Origin: Gemmatimonadaceae bacterium
GTDB taxonomy: Bacteria; Gemmatimonadota; Gemmatimonadetes; Gemmatimonadales; Gemmatimonadaceae
Reading direction: 5' to 3'
Assembly: GCA_025934075.1 (NCBI GenBank)
Contig: JAICYT010000006.1
Span: 1 to 40,697, forward strand
DNA length: 40,697 nt
The first letter of the stretch is position 1; the number at the start of each line of letters is the position of its first letter. The position numbers and the translations under genes are program-made. A model generated the notes under the pieces. That model was not told the origin of the DNA. It ran no database searches and saw only the letters and a program-made list of their open reading frames with translations. This document shows positions 1-9,760 of the stretch, one piece after another.

Positions 1-829
<829 letters not shown>

Positions 830-1001
830 ACGGAGTGGTGGAAATCGGGGCGTCGTGTAGGGGTGGTGTAGCGCTTGTGAAAAATATCACAAGGAGGCGA
901 TTCTCGGCAAGACGAAATTCCAATTCCCTTCCCCGGCACAATGCCACGGGGTGCAATCAATCGGTCCTGCTCGACCGCAACTTCGTATCCATCTTGCGGC
1001 C

Positions 1002-1391
1002 ATGGCAGCCAGCATTCGGGACCTCAAAGTCTGGCAGGAAGCGGTCGCTCTTGCCTCCGACGTCGTCCGCGCCGCCCGACAGGGTGCGCGCCGCGAAACG
1101 AAGGTCGTGACCGACCAGCTCATGATCACCGCGCTCAGCGCCGCCACGACCATCGCCGACGGCTATGGACGTTACACGGCTCCGGAACAACGGCAACTGT
1201 ATCGAGCCGCCAAACGGGAGCTCCTGCGCCTGGAAACCCAACTCGCCGTGCTCCGCCAGGCCGAAGTGGTCTCGGCGCAGGTGCACGCCGAGCTGAGCGC
1301 ACGGATCCAGAGCGTGATGCGCTTGCTCGGAGGGTACCTGGTGTATCTCGAGCGGCAGCTCACGCAGGAAAGCGCGAACGGCAAAGGATAA
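1002..1391 (+). CDS. four-helix-bundle protein (23S rRNA IVP-like family)
   Basis: MAASIRDLKVWQEAVALASDVVRAA...AATTIADGYGR...ELLRLETQL; 'DLKVWQ' start and 'IADGYGR' core are typical of the family. Internal ATG at 1002 preferred over 951. Confidence 0.8.
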   Translation: MAASIRDLKVWQEAVALASDVVRAARQGARRETKVVTDQLMITALSAATTIADGYGRYTAPEQRQLYRAAKRELLRLETQLAVLRQAEVVSAQVHAELSARIQSVMRLLGGYLVYLERQLTQESANGKG

Positions 1392-1411
1392 TCGAGTCGC
1401 CAGACCCCGAG

Positions 1412-2239
1412 TTACCCTCGGCTTCGCCCGTGGCCCTTCACGAACCGCTCGATCAAGTCCACCGTCCGCAGCCGCGTGAGCGATGTGGGCTTGCTGCCGA
1501 CGACGCGCATCGCGGTGCTCGAGAGGTGCGACGACGAAGCGAAGCCGAGGACGTTCGCCACGTCGCGGAGATCATAGCCGGGATTCTTCGCCAGCTCGGC
1601 GGCGGCGATGATTCGAACGAGATCGATGATCCGTTTGAGATTCGGTGCGCCCCCGGCGGCGAACGAGCGGCTCAGATGCTCGCGTGTGACGCTCAGAAAC
1701 TGCGCGAGTGTCGAGGTGCGCACGGGACGGCCGGCGTGCGAGACGATGAATCCCCACGCCGCCGCTTGGAGCGGCAGCGCGAGGCCGAGTGACGGCGGAG
1801 GCCGATGCAGCGCGCGCGCGAACCGCGTCGTGAAGCTGCGCTCCATCACGAGATCGCGTGCCGTGGCGTCGTCGATGCCTTCCACGAGCACGTCGCTGAA
1901 CTCGCAGCTCGCGCACTGCGCGAGCGCCGGTCCTTCCGCGGCGCGCAGCGCGGCGAGTCCAAAGAACGGCACGCTGGGATATTCGCGTGCTCGCGATGCC
2001 ACGCGCCACGTGTCCTCCTGAGCGCTGCCGAGATCGACGACCGCGGCGTCGATCAAATTCGTCTTGAAGGCGGACTCGAAATCTTCGAGCGTGCGCGTGA
2101 GCACGAGTCGAGCGCGGCGGCGCGGGAACGCGGCCTTGATGAGCGCACGCGCCCGCTCGCGCGGCGCGTAGCCGACGACCACGGGCATGCCCGGCTGGTA
2201 CGACGCCGAAGGCGCCGCGGAGCCCGCGATGACCGTCAC
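1412..2239 (-). CDS. AraC-type helix-turn-helix regulator with receiver-like N-terminus
   Basis: C-terminal STLAQFLSVTREHLSRSFAAGGAPNLKRIIDLVRI...LRDVANVLGFASSSHLSSTAMRVVGSKPTSL resembles an AraC double HTH. Confidence 0.7.
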   Translation of the reverse strand: MTVIAGSAAPSASYQPGMPVVVGYAPRERARALIKAAFPRRRARLVLTRTLEDFESAFKTNLIDAAVVDLGSAQEDTWRVASRAREYPSVPFFGLAALRAAEGPALAQCASCEFSDVLVEGIDDATARDLVMERSFTTRFARALHRPPPSLGLALPLQAAAWGFIVSHAGRPVRTSTLAQFLSVTREHLSRSFAAGGAPNLKRIIDLVRIIAAAELAKNPGYDLRDVANVLGFASSSHLSSTAMRVVGSKPTSLTRLRTVDLIERFVKGHGRSRG

Positions 2240-2240
2240 G

Positions 2241-2687
2241 TCACGCCGACGTCGAAGATTCGACGACGATCTCCTGCGCCCGCCGCAGCACCTCGCGCGC
2301 GTTCGCGTAGGAGATCAACTCCTGCGCGTCGCCGAACTCTACCCAGCGGCAGGCGGTGATGCCTTCCGCGCGCTGTGGCGACGTCGTCGATTCCGCGGTC
2401 TCCATCAAATAGAAGTGACAGACCTTGTGGATCAACTGGCCGCGAAATCGAAAGAACCAGTCGATGGTTTCGATCGCACCCCGGAGCGCGAGGTCGGCGA
2501 GTCCAGTTTCCTCCGTGACCTCGCGCAGCGCGGCGTCCTCCGGCAGCTCGCCCGACTCGAGATGCCCCTTGGGGAATCCCCAATTCTGGTAGCTGTCGCG
2601 GATGAGGAGGTACACCGGCCTGCCCTCGTCGACTCGAAAGACGACGCCGCCGGCGGACGTCTCGTCGCGCGCGTGGCCGCGGGCCAT
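2241..2687 (-). CDS. NUDIX hydrolase
   Basis: Nudix box GHLESGELPEDAALREVTEETGL; start overlaps the upstream ABC gene stop by 1 nt (TGATG). Confidence 0.92.
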   Translation of the reverse strand: MARGHARDETSAGGVVFRVDEGRPVYLLIRDSYQNWGFPKGHLESGELPEDAALREVTEETGLADLALRGAIETIDWFFRFRGQLIHKVCHFYLMETAESTTSPQRAEGITACRWVEFGDAQELISYANAREVLRRAQEIVVESSTSA

Positions 2688-3442
2688 CAGATGCTCGCCC
2701 CGGAAACCGGCTCCAGGTCGGCTTTGCCTTCGATGAACTGCCGCACGATCGGGTCCGTCGAGTGTCGGATCTCGTCGACCGCGCCGACCTGGCGTACGCG
2801 TCCTTGATAGAGCATCGCGATGCGCGTGCCGACGGTGTACGCGCTTCGCATGTCGTGGGTGATCACGATTCCGGTGACGCCGAGCTTGTCGCGCATGCGC
2901 ACCATGAGCTGGTCGATCACCGCGCTGGTCACGGGATCGAGGCCGGTGGTGGGCTCGTCGTAGAGGATGTACTTGGGGCGAAGCGCGATCGCGCGTGCGA
3001 TGCCGACGCGCTTTCGCATACCGCCGGACAGCTCGGCGGGAAAGCGATTCTCGACGTTCTCGAGATCCACGAGGTTGAGCGCTTCGCGTACGCGTTCGGC
3101 GATCTCGTTCTCGGTGAGCTCCTGCTGCTTGCGCAGACCCATCGCGACGTTTTCGCCGATCGTGAACGAGTCGAAGAGCGCGGCGAACTGGAACACGTAG
3201 CCGATGCGCGCGCGGAGCTGGTACAGCTCGCGACGTGAGAGTTTCGGCACGTGCAGGTTGTCGACGATCACGTCGCCGGCGTCGGGCTCGAGCAAGCCGA
3301 CGATGTGCTTGATGGCGACGGACTTCCCGGTGCCCGAGTAGCCGATGATGACCATCGTCTCGCCCTCGACGACGTCGAGCGAGAATCCCTCGAGGACGTG
3401 CTTGGGTCCGAACGACTTGTAGACGTCGATGAGCCGAATCAT
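2687..3442 (-). CDS. mlaF: ABC transporter ATP-binding protein, MlaF-like
   Basis: MIRLIDVYKSFGPKHVLEGFSLDVVEGETMVIIGYSGTGKSV...LSGGMRKRVGIARAIALRPKYILYDEPTTGLDPVTSAVID; SGGMRKR and TTGLDP(V/I)TS typical of Mla/Ttg2A ATPases. Confidence 0.9.
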   Translation of the reverse strand: MIRLIDVYKSFGPKHVLEGFSLDVVEGETMVIIGYSGTGKSVAIKHIVGLLEPDAGDVIVDNLHVPKLSRRELYQLRARIGYVFQFAALFDSFTIGENVAMGLRKQQELTENEIAERVREALNLVDLENVENRFPAELSGGMRKRVGIARAIALRPKYILYDEPTTGLDPVTSAVIDQLMVRMRDKLGVTGIVITHDMRSAYTVGTRIAMLYQGRVRQVGAVDEIRHSTDPIVRQFIEGKADLEPVSGASI

Positions 3443-3544
3443 GCCGATCGCGGAGCGAGTACCGCGGCGCCGACGGGAGTCGACGCCGTATCAGAAATGT
3501 GATCCCACGAAATGTCCGTCGCTAGTGCGCGGGTCACGCCAACG

Positions 3545-3575
3545 CAAAAAAGGCCGGCGATTTCTCGCCGGCCTT
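3545..3575 (-). terminator. rho-independent terminator downstream of the sigma factor gene
   Basis: AAGGCCGGCGA tttc TCGCCGGCCTT with A-run on + (T-run on -). Confidence 0.85.
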
Positions 3576-3595
3576 GTTGGTAGTAGCCTGAACCG

Positions 3596-4483
3596 TTACG
3601 CGGCGAAGCTGCCGAGCGCGCGGCCGACGTCGCCTTCGCGGAGGCGCTTGAGAGCGCGATCGCGCAGCTGACGCACGCGTTCCCGCGTGACGCCGAGCAT
3701 GGAGCCGATCTCCTCGAGCGTATGCTCGCGGCCGCCTTCGAGGCCGAAGTACAGGCGAAGGACCTTGGCGTCGCGCGGCGGGAGCGTGCCGAGCGCCTGC
3801 TCGATCTCGTCGTTGAGGAAGCGGTTCATCGCCTCTTCCTCGGTGTCCGGCATCTCGTCGGCGACGAAGCGCTCGATGAGCGAGCGATCGCCTTCGGGAT
3901 CCATGGGTGCGTCGAGACGGACGTCGCTCGTGTTGAGCGCGGCCAGGGACTGCACGACGTCGACCGAGAGACCGGTGAGCTGCGAGAGCTCTTCGGGGCT
4001 GGGCTCACGGTTGAGCTTCTGGCGGAGGATCTCCGAGGCCTTGATGATTCTCGAAAGGTCGGCCGTGCGGTTGAGCGGCACGCGAACGGTGCGGCCCTGT
4101 CGCGCGAGCGCGGAGAGAATGGCCTGGCGAATCCACCACACGGCGTACGAGATGAACTTGACGCCCTGGTCGGGATCGAACTTGCGGGCAGCGGTGAGCA
4201 GCCCGACGTTCCCCTCGCCGATCAGATCGATGAGTGGGAGTCCGCGGTTCTGATACTTCTTGGCGACGGAGATGACGAAGCGGAGGTTGCGCTTGACGAG
4301 CTCCTGCAGCGCATCCTGATCGCCGGCGCGAATTTTCTTGGCGAGATCGATCTCCTCGGTCCCCTTGAGGAGAGGATAGGTCGAGACCTCGTACAGGTAC
4401 TGATCGAGGATGTCTCGTTCCGGCTCGTTTGGAGCGATCCCAGCGGGGGCCGCTCGGCGGCGACGACGCTTGAGTTCGGTCAT
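3596..4483 (-). CDS. rpoD: RNA polymerase primary-type sigma factor (sigma-70 family)
   Basis: DLIGEGNVGLLTAARKFDPDQGVKFISYAVWWIRQAI; C-terminal TLEEIGSMLGVTRERVRQLRDRALKRLR. Start MTELKRRRRRAA at 4483 favoured. Confidence 0.9.
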   Translation of the reverse strand: MTELKRRRRRAAPAGIAPNEPERDILDQYLYEVSTYPLLKGTEEIDLAKKIRAGDQDALQELVKRNLRFVISVAKKYQNRGLPLIDLIGEGNVGLLTAARKFDPDQGVKFISYAVWWIRQAILSALARQGRTVRVPLNRTADLSRIIKASEILRQKLNREPSPEELSQLTGLSVDVVQSLAALNTSDVRLDAPMDPEGDRSLIERFVADEMPDTEEEAMNRFLNDEIEQALGTLPPRDAKVLRLYFGLEGGREHTLEEIGSMLGVTRERVRQLRDRALKRLREGDVGRALGSFAA

Positions 4484-4696
4484 GTTGCGGTTTACCCTCG
4501 CGCACGGAGCGCGTTGGAGTCGGCATCTATGGAGCGGCGGACACACATGCCCGCATCGCTACGGCTATCTATCTGAGCACGGCGACAACAGCAGCAGCTA
4601 CACAACGACACCGCCACACCGCGCAGACCTTCCGGAGCGAGTCACGAAAGGCGCTGCAAAATACCGGCCTATAGGATTTTCGCCAGTCCCAATTCG

Positions 4697-4725
4697 TTGA
4701 CACTCGGTATACCCTGGTCTATTAT
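4697..4725 (+). promoter_or_regulatory. sigma-70 promoter for the tRNA cluster
   Basis: TTGACA (4697-4702), 17-nt spacer, TATTAT (4720-4725), about 50 nt upstream of tRNA-Ala. Confidence 0.8.
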
Positions 4726-4777
4726 TCGTGGTTCCTGGCGGCCGCCTTCGGGCTCCGACGGAAGTTGCCGGGACCGA

Positions 4778-4850
<73 letters not shown>

Positions 4851-4948
4851 TGGCGCGAGCGTCGACCGGCGCGCCAGAGTGCTCGGAGGGGTGCCACGAC
4901 CGCGGGATCCAAACGGCGCGTCGGCTTCCGGGCGACATCAGCATCAAT

Positions 4949-5021
4949 GCGGGAATAGCTCAGTTGGTAGAGCACAACCTTGCCAAGGTTGGGGTCGCGG
5001 GTTCGAGTCCCGTTTCCCGCT
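4949..5021 (+). tRNA. tRNA-Gly(GCC)
   Basis: gcgggaatagctcagttggtagagc, anticodon arm CAACC TTGCCAA GGTTG, T-arm with GTTCGAGTCCC, acceptor ttcccgc t. Confidence 0.95.
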
Positions 5022-5058
5022 CTGTAGCGGCTGGGGTTGGAGGCTAGACGCTATGGAC

Positions 5059-5132
5059 GGGCGGTTAGCTCAGTTGGTTAGAGCGCCACGTTGACATCGT
5101 GGAGGTCACAAGTTCGAGTCTTGTACCGCCCA
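5059..5132 (+). tRNA. tRNA-Val(GAC)
   Basis: gggcggttagctcagttggttagagc, anticodon arm CCACG TTGACAT CGTGG, acceptor accgccc a. Confidence 0.95.
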
Positions 5133-5133
5133 T

Positions 5134-5168
5134 GCCCTGCGGACTCACCTCCGCGGGGATTTTTTTCC
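5134..5168 (+). terminator. probable rho-independent terminator after tRNA-Val
   Basis: CCCTGCGGA ctcacc TCCGCGGGG followed by ATTTTTTT. Confidence 0.7.
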
Positions 5169-5227
5169 GGAGCGAGCCGGAGCGAGCATGAAGGAGAATG
5201 AAGGAGAATGAAGGAGAATGAAGGAGC
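5167..5227. repeat. two adjacent 10-bp tandem repeat tracts
   Basis: CCGGAGCGAG x2 (5167-5186), then ATGAAGGAGA x3 plus ATGAAGGAGC (5188-5227). Confidence 0.9.
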
Positions 5228-5399
5228 ATGATCGAGCGGGTGAAGCGATCGTGTGAAGCGAGCTTCAGCGTCAGTTCAGTGTTCCGTAATGATCGGCTGG
5301 GCGGAGCGCGATGATTACAGCGCGTTCAGCTTGACGCGATTCTGGAGCAGAAATAGGTTGCACGTCTGTAGAAAAGCGCAGTGCGATCGTGGTGTGCAG

Positions 5400-5473
5400 G
5401 CGCCCATAGCTCAATTGGATAGAGCATCTGACTACGGATCAGAAGGTTGGAGGTTCGAGTCCTTCTGGGCGCG
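5400..5473 (+). tRNA. tRNA-Arg(ACG)
   Basis: gcgcccatagctcaattggatagagc, anticodon arm TCTGA CTACGGA TCAGA, acceptor tgggcgc g. Confidence 0.95.
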
Positions 5474-5533
5474 TTCCACACGGCAGGCGTAGCAGGCGTA
5501 GACACGTGTGAGACAGGACGAGCGAGAGAACGG

Positions 5534-5610
5534 CGGGGCGTAGCTTAGCCCGGTAGAGCGCCTGCTTCGGGAGCAGGAGGTCGCTGGTTCAAATCCAGTC
5601 GCCCCGACCA
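5534..5610 (+). tRNA. tRNA-Pro(CGG); integration target of the island
   Basis: cggggcg tagcttagcccggtagagc, anticodon arm CCTGC TTCGGGA GCAGG, T-arm CTGG TTCAAAT CCAG, acceptor cgccccg ACCA. Confidence 0.95.
5563..5610 (+). repeat. attL core: 48-bp direct repeat (3' part of tRNA-Pro)
   Basis: TGCTTCGGGAGCAGGAGGTCGCTGGTTCAAATCCAGTCGCCCCGACCA, identical to 20459-20506. Confidence 0.95.
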
Positions 5611-5620
5611 TTTAAGATCA

Positions 5621-5655
5621 AGCCCTGCAACGTTTTGCGTTGTGGGGCTTTTTCG
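5621..5655 (+). terminator. terminator after tRNA-Pro, supplied by the island
   Basis: AGCCCTGCAAC gttttgc GTTGTGGGGCT followed by TTTTT. Confidence 0.75.
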
Positions 5656-5666
5656 TTGCCCTGAAG

Positions 5667-5694
5667 CCGTCCTCAGTTTCGTCCTCAGTTTCTC
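5667..5694 (+). repeat. candidate integrase arm-type site (left)
   Basis: CCGTCCTCAGTTTCGTCCTCAGTTTCTC; near-copy at 20275-20302. Confidence 0.6.
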
Positions 5695-5728
5695 GGGTTT
5701 TCGAGTACTCTGATGGCCCAACTCTGCT

Positions 5729-7045
5729 TCAGCCTGTCGTTCCCGTCACGGTCGCTTCGGTGACCTTCCGAGGCTCGCTCATCACCGCGAGCATGGTTTG
5801 CCGGTCGGCCTGCTGGTAGCACGCCAGGAGCGTCCCTACGTCCTTCCAGCCGCCCGCCGCAGCCACATCCTTCACCGATAAGTCCTTTCGTTCCGTGGCC
5901 CACTTCCGGCGGTATGCGTGGAGCAACCCACCGTCGAGCTTCGAGAGGCCAGCCCGCTCCTCCAACGCGAGAATCCAGCGGGCAAATACGTCGCGGCGCA
6001 TCGGTTCCTTCGGAGTCTTCTCCGCAGGGAAGACCCAACCGCCGACGACACTCAGCTTCGAGCGGAAGGCGCGGATCTCTTCCACCAACGCGGCCGGAAT
6101 CGGCGTGATCCACTGCTGACGCTTCTTGTCAGCCTCGGCGCGCCAGGTGATCTCTGACGCGGCGAGGTTGATGTCGTCCCACCGAAGTTGACGGATCGAG
6201 CCGCTGCGCCGACCCGTCGCTTCGAGAAGCACCAACGCGAATTCCGCACGTATCCACTTCACCCGATCAGCCTCCGCAGCGGCGCGTCCTTCATCGGACT
6301 TCGGATCAGCGATCCGTGCCTCTGCTTCCGCCGTCAGTTCCTGTGCCGCCTTCCGTGCTCGCTCGAAGCGTTCCCACGTCGTGATAGGGCGCTTCGGATT
6401 CTTCTCTCGCGGACGACGCACCCCCTGCAAGGGGTGATGATCGAGGAGGCGCTTTCCCTTCCCCACTCGCACCGACGTTGCCCACCTGAGCGCCGCGTAC
6501 AACAGTTTCAGGTCTGCTTCGACGGAACGAGCGCGTACGGCCCGAGTCAGCTTCGGCTTTCCAGTCTTCCAATCGACGCCGTACTTCACGCCGCCCGCGA
6601 GACGCCAACGCGTGTACGCGACGACATCATCCTCGCGTAACTCGCGAACGTCGCATTCCTCGCCGAAGTACGCACAGAGAACCTTGACGCGCGTTTCTCC
6701 ATCGTCTCGCGTCGGCTTGCTGTTGTCGAGGAACGTCGCGGCCTCCTTGCAGTACCGATCGAGCAAGTACCGCAAGGTGATCGCTTCATTCGACGGACGT
6801 TCTTCCGTCTCGCCGAGTGTCGTCCTCGCCAACAACTCGCGCACGATGCGCTCGGCCTCGGCGCGGTCGGTCGTATCGATGCATTTCTCATCGCTTCGAC
6901 CGAGGTCGCCTTTCCAGACCGACCGATAGAACTTCCCATCCTTTCGTTTTTGAAACAGCCGGACGCGGAGCCCTCGCTCTCCGAAGGATCGCGTCCATCC
7001 GCGCGCCGTGGCGCGCCACTCATCACGCCGTTTTCGCTTCGCCAT
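5729..7045 (-). CDS. tyrosine recombinase / integrase
   Basis: LLEATGRRSGSIRQLRWDDI (catalytic Arg), LLHAYRRKWATE (HxxR), GGWKDVGTLLACYQQAD (C-terminal Tyr); next to attL. Confidence 0.92.
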   Translation of the reverse strand: MAKRKRRDEWRATARGWTRSFGERGLRVRLFQKRKDGKFYRSVWKGDLGRSDEKCIDTTDRAEAERIVRELLARTTLGETEERPSNEAITLRYLLDRYCKEAATFLDNSKPTRDDGETRVKVLCAYFGEECDVRELREDDVVAYTRWRLAGGVKYGVDWKTGKPKLTRAVRARSVEADLKLLYAALRWATSVRVGKGKRLLDHHPLQGVRRPREKNPKRPITTWERFERARKAAQELTAEAEARIADPKSDEGRAAAEADRVKWIRAEFALVLLEATGRRSGSIRQLRWDDINLAASEITWRAEADKKRQQWITPIPAALVEEIRAFRSKLSVVGGWVFPAEKTPKEPMRRDVFARWILALEERAGLSKLDGGLLHAYRRKWATERKDLSVKDVAAAGGWKDVGTLLACYQQADRQTMLAVMSEPRKVTEATVTGTTG

Positions 7046-7052
7046 ATGAACC

Positions 7053-7409
7053 TCACTGGCGTTCGCGCCTGAGCGTCCGAGCGTCGGCGCTCACATCGTA
7101 AGAGCGTGTTCGTTTTATCGCAAACTCGCGACGTGGTGGCAAATCACCGACGAGAATCCGAGGTGCGTACCTACGGCCGGCGTTGGGTAGACGTCCTTGA
7201 CGAATGAGGCGTGCGAGGTGCTCAACCGAATAGCCGGTGAGACCAGCAGCCTCTCTAAGTGTGACGGCCCGCCGGGCCACCATTGGCTCGCAGGAGCGTA
7301 CGTCCGACAGCAACTCGTCGATCAGCTTCGCTCCGTCCACAACAGCGTTGACGCGCGCATACGCATCCCGGCGCTGCTCCCAAGAGGCGATCAGCGTCTC
7401 GCGCATCAT
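7053..7409 (-). CDS. small DNA-binding protein, MerR/excisionase-like HTH
   Basis: VTLREAAGLTGYSVEHLARLIRQGRLPNAGRRYAPRILVGDLP; overlaps the stop of the upstream gene. Start 7409 preferred over 7460. Confidence 0.65.
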   Translation of the reverse strand: MMRETLIASWEQRRDAYARVNAVVDGAKLIDELLSDVRSCEPMVARRAVTLREAAGLTGYSVEHLARLIRQGRLPNAGRRYAPRILVGDLPPRREFAIKRTRSYDVSADARTLRRERQ

Positions 7410-8671
7410 TCGCCTGTCCTCTTCAATTCCCCGTTCATCGAATTCGGCGCAACCGCGCAATCGGCGATTCGGTCGGGATGCGGCATGACCTCCTCGCCGT
7501 TTGGAAGCGGCTCACCGAGCTGAAGACGCAGGGCCTTTCCCTTCTTCTCCTCGATATCGACCAAGTATCCGCCTTCAACGGCCTTCGCAACGCGCCTTGA
7601 TACGTTGCTCTTGTCGAGCCCCAGAACTTCAGTCACAGCCTTCAACGGCACACCCTGCGGATGTTGCGGCAGCAACGTCTCCACAGCCTGCACCGTTTCT
7701 CGCACGTCGCTCGGGGCAGAAGCGTCAACGCCGTCGCTGATCAGGTCAGCGACCAGATCGTAGACTGCGGCGTAGTCCGCAAGCGTCGCGATCACTCGGC
7801 CATTCTCGTCTCGCTTGCGCGTCATTTGATGCAATAGCGCATGTGCCTCGACAAGGCTGACGACGAGGTTGAAGTCGCGGCGAATCCGAACCGCGGCGGG
7901 TGCGAACTCCTTCGCAAGACACTCGAGAAACGGAACGTGTACTTCAGTCGGCTGAGAGACGAGCCATTCCTGAAATAGCTGATGAACCGTAGTGTCGACC
8001 ACTTTTCCCCGCGCTCGAGCCGCCGCGAGAAGGGCGTTCTTAGTTTGTGCCCGACCATCGTCCACCGAGAGCGAGAGCATTCGCGTTTCGTTCTCGGCGT
8101 GCACCTTCAAATTGGTCGTGGTCAGTAACAGGCCTGCTGGCCCCTCCTTTATCAGGGTGACCTCTTCCCAGTTCTTTCCGACCGGTTCAAGCGTGCTGTA
8201 GACGAGACGTCCCTCGCTGAGCAGTAGGCGAATGAATGTCTCGGCGTCCGTGTTCAGCGAAGCGTTTTCCTCGATGACTAAGATGCGATGACTGAACGAT
8301 TCGGCAGTTCGCACAATCAGCTTGGGCGACAGACCAGATCGCAACCAGTAGGCTCTTGGTGGAAAGAGCTTGAGAACACTCTTTACGAGAAAAGACTTCC
8401 CCCCGCCTGAGTGGCCTTTCACAACAGCGGATGCCGGTTTGCTCAGGAGGCGACTCGTACCGATGAGATAGAGCAGCCGAATGAGACGGTCTTCTCCGGC
8501 TACGCCGATTTCGCGCACCGCTTGCACGACCGAATCGAGAATGTCCGGCGACTTCGCTAACTGCGCGATCGCTGTCGCGAGCCGCGTTAGTTCTAGATCA
8601 CCGGACGATTGCGCGGTTGCATCATTTTCCGGGTTGCCCGATTCCGGGCTGTTGCTCAGCTGATCGCTCAT
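7406..8671 (-). CDS. P-loop ATPase with C-terminal winged-helix-like region, mobile-element type
   Basis: VKGHSGGGKSFLVKSVLKLFP (Walker A-like), RILVIEEN, LLLTTTNLKVHAENETRMLSLSVDD; C-term VPLKAVTEVLGLDKSNVSRRVAKAVEGGYL. Confidence 0.75.
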   Translation of the reverse strand: MSDQLSNSPESGNPENDATAQSSGDLELTRLATAIAQLAKSPDILDSVVQAVREIGVAGEDRLIRLLYLIGTSRLLSKPASAVVKGHSGGGKSFLVKSVLKLFPPRAYWLRSGLSPKLIVRTAESFSHRILVIEENASLNTDAETFIRLLLSEGRLVYSTLEPVGKNWEEVTLIKEGPAGLLLTTTNLKVHAENETRMLSLSVDDGRAQTKNALLAAARARGKVVDTTVHQLFQEWLVSQPTEVHVPFLECLAKEFAPAAVRIRRDFNLVVSLVEAHALLHQMTRKRDENGRVIATLADYAAVYDLVADLISDGVDASAPSDVRETVQAVETLLPQHPQGVPLKAVTEVLGLDKSNVSRRVAKAVEGGYLVDIEEKKGKALRLQLGEPLPNGEEVMPHPDRIADCAVAPNSMNGELKRTGE

Positions 8672-8704
8672 CCCTTCGTTCCAATGGCTGTGGGGCCAAG
8701 GACG

Positions 8705-8756
8705 AAAAAAGCCAAGCCTCAGACCCCGGTTATGAACCGAGATTCGAAGACTTGGC
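8705..8756 (-). terminator. large imperfect hairpin with U-tract upstream of the ATPase gene
   Basis: On minus: GCCAAG...CTTGGC stem (8756-8711) with extended inner pairing, then TTTTTT. Confidence 0.5.
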
Positions 8757-8954
8757 CCTAGGCCGCTGCGCTATGGCAGTCGGGGTGTGCTAGGTCAACC
8801 TAAGAGTGGCGCAGGCCTGCCATTCCGCAGCGCGCTATGAGTTGTCGGGCCGTACATTAGCGCCGTGGACCCCTCGGACGCAAGTTGTTCGCGCCGCCTC
8901 GCGACGACACGATGAGTGCGCGAACCCGTCGATCGCCGCAACCCAAGGGGTAAG

Positions 8955-9524
8955 ATGTCATCTCCCTTCGACATGCCGGATAGGTTCGTCTACGTCCGCC
9001 TTCAGATCGATACAAACAGAATCAACAGCCGCAACGCTCTGCCTGCGATGAACCGCATCGAACGATGGCACCGAGATGGCGTCGTCGAACTTCTTACTTC
9101 GCAGGTTGCATCTCGAGAAATGCGGCGCGGCGCAGATGTGGCGCGGAGTCAAAAGGCTTCGTGGATGATCTATTCCATGACGGCGGCGACAACCCCGGAC
9201 GAGCGCGATGAGTTGCGCCGTATCGAGAACATTCTCTTCGACGACGGCGCACGAACCGACGGCGAGCGGAATGACGTCGAAATCGTCTTCAACGCGGTAA
9301 AGTACATGGCTATTCTAGTTACGAATGACGGCGGTTCTCGTCGCCAGCCAGGTGGTATTCTGGGAAACGCTGTAGCTCTTCAGAGGGAATTTGGCGTGCG
9401 TGTCATGCGCGACACTGAGGCCGTCGCATACGTCGAAGAGAAGATTATGAACCGCGATGAGATCGCGCGCATCGTCGCGCACCACAGCGGCCTGTCGCTG
9501 CCGGACTGGATCGGCAAAGACTAG
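8955..9524 (+). CDS. PIN-domain-like protein (putative ribonuclease / toxin-like)
   Basis: IDTNRIN near N-terminus, LLTSQVASREM, and NDVEIVFNAVKYMAILVTNDGG match spacing of PIN acidic residues. ATG at 8955 (MSSPFDMPDRFVYVRL). Confidence 0.6.
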   Translation: MSSPFDMPDRFVYVRLQIDTNRINSRNALPAMNRIERWHRDGVVELLTSQVASREMRRGADVARSQKASWMIYSMTAATTPDERDELRRIENILFDDGARTDGERNDVEIVFNAVKYMAILVTNDGGSRRQPGGILGNAVALQREFGVRVMRDTEAVAYVEEKIMNRDEIARIVAHHSGLSLPDWIGKD

Positions 9525-9760
9525 TCGTCAGCCGTCAGGCAGCAGGCAGCCACTAGAAAGCTGACGGCAACGATGCGCAACCGGGCGGAAATCGCCGAGA
9601 GTTTTGCGCGAAAACGATGTAGACGTTCTCGGTCAGAATGCAGCTGCTGCCCGATGGCGCGCGCCGCAGAAAACGCGCCGCTGCGAGGTGGCTCAGCGAG
9701 ATTGCGCCGGGTGGGACACGTCAGTAGAGTGCCGAAGCGAATCCCGACAGACGAGGACTC

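Noticed and set aside
3722-4576. 284-aa plus-strand ORF antisense to the sigma factor
   Set aside because: Mirror ORF of a strongly conserved gene.
8705-8790. tRNA-Met/Arg-like gene on the minus strand
   Set aside because: Contains a CAT-loop hairpin, a TTCGAAT piece and a D-arm-like piece, but they are in the wrong order and no 7-bp acceptor with a standard cloverleaf could be built. Retained only as a hairpin/terminator.
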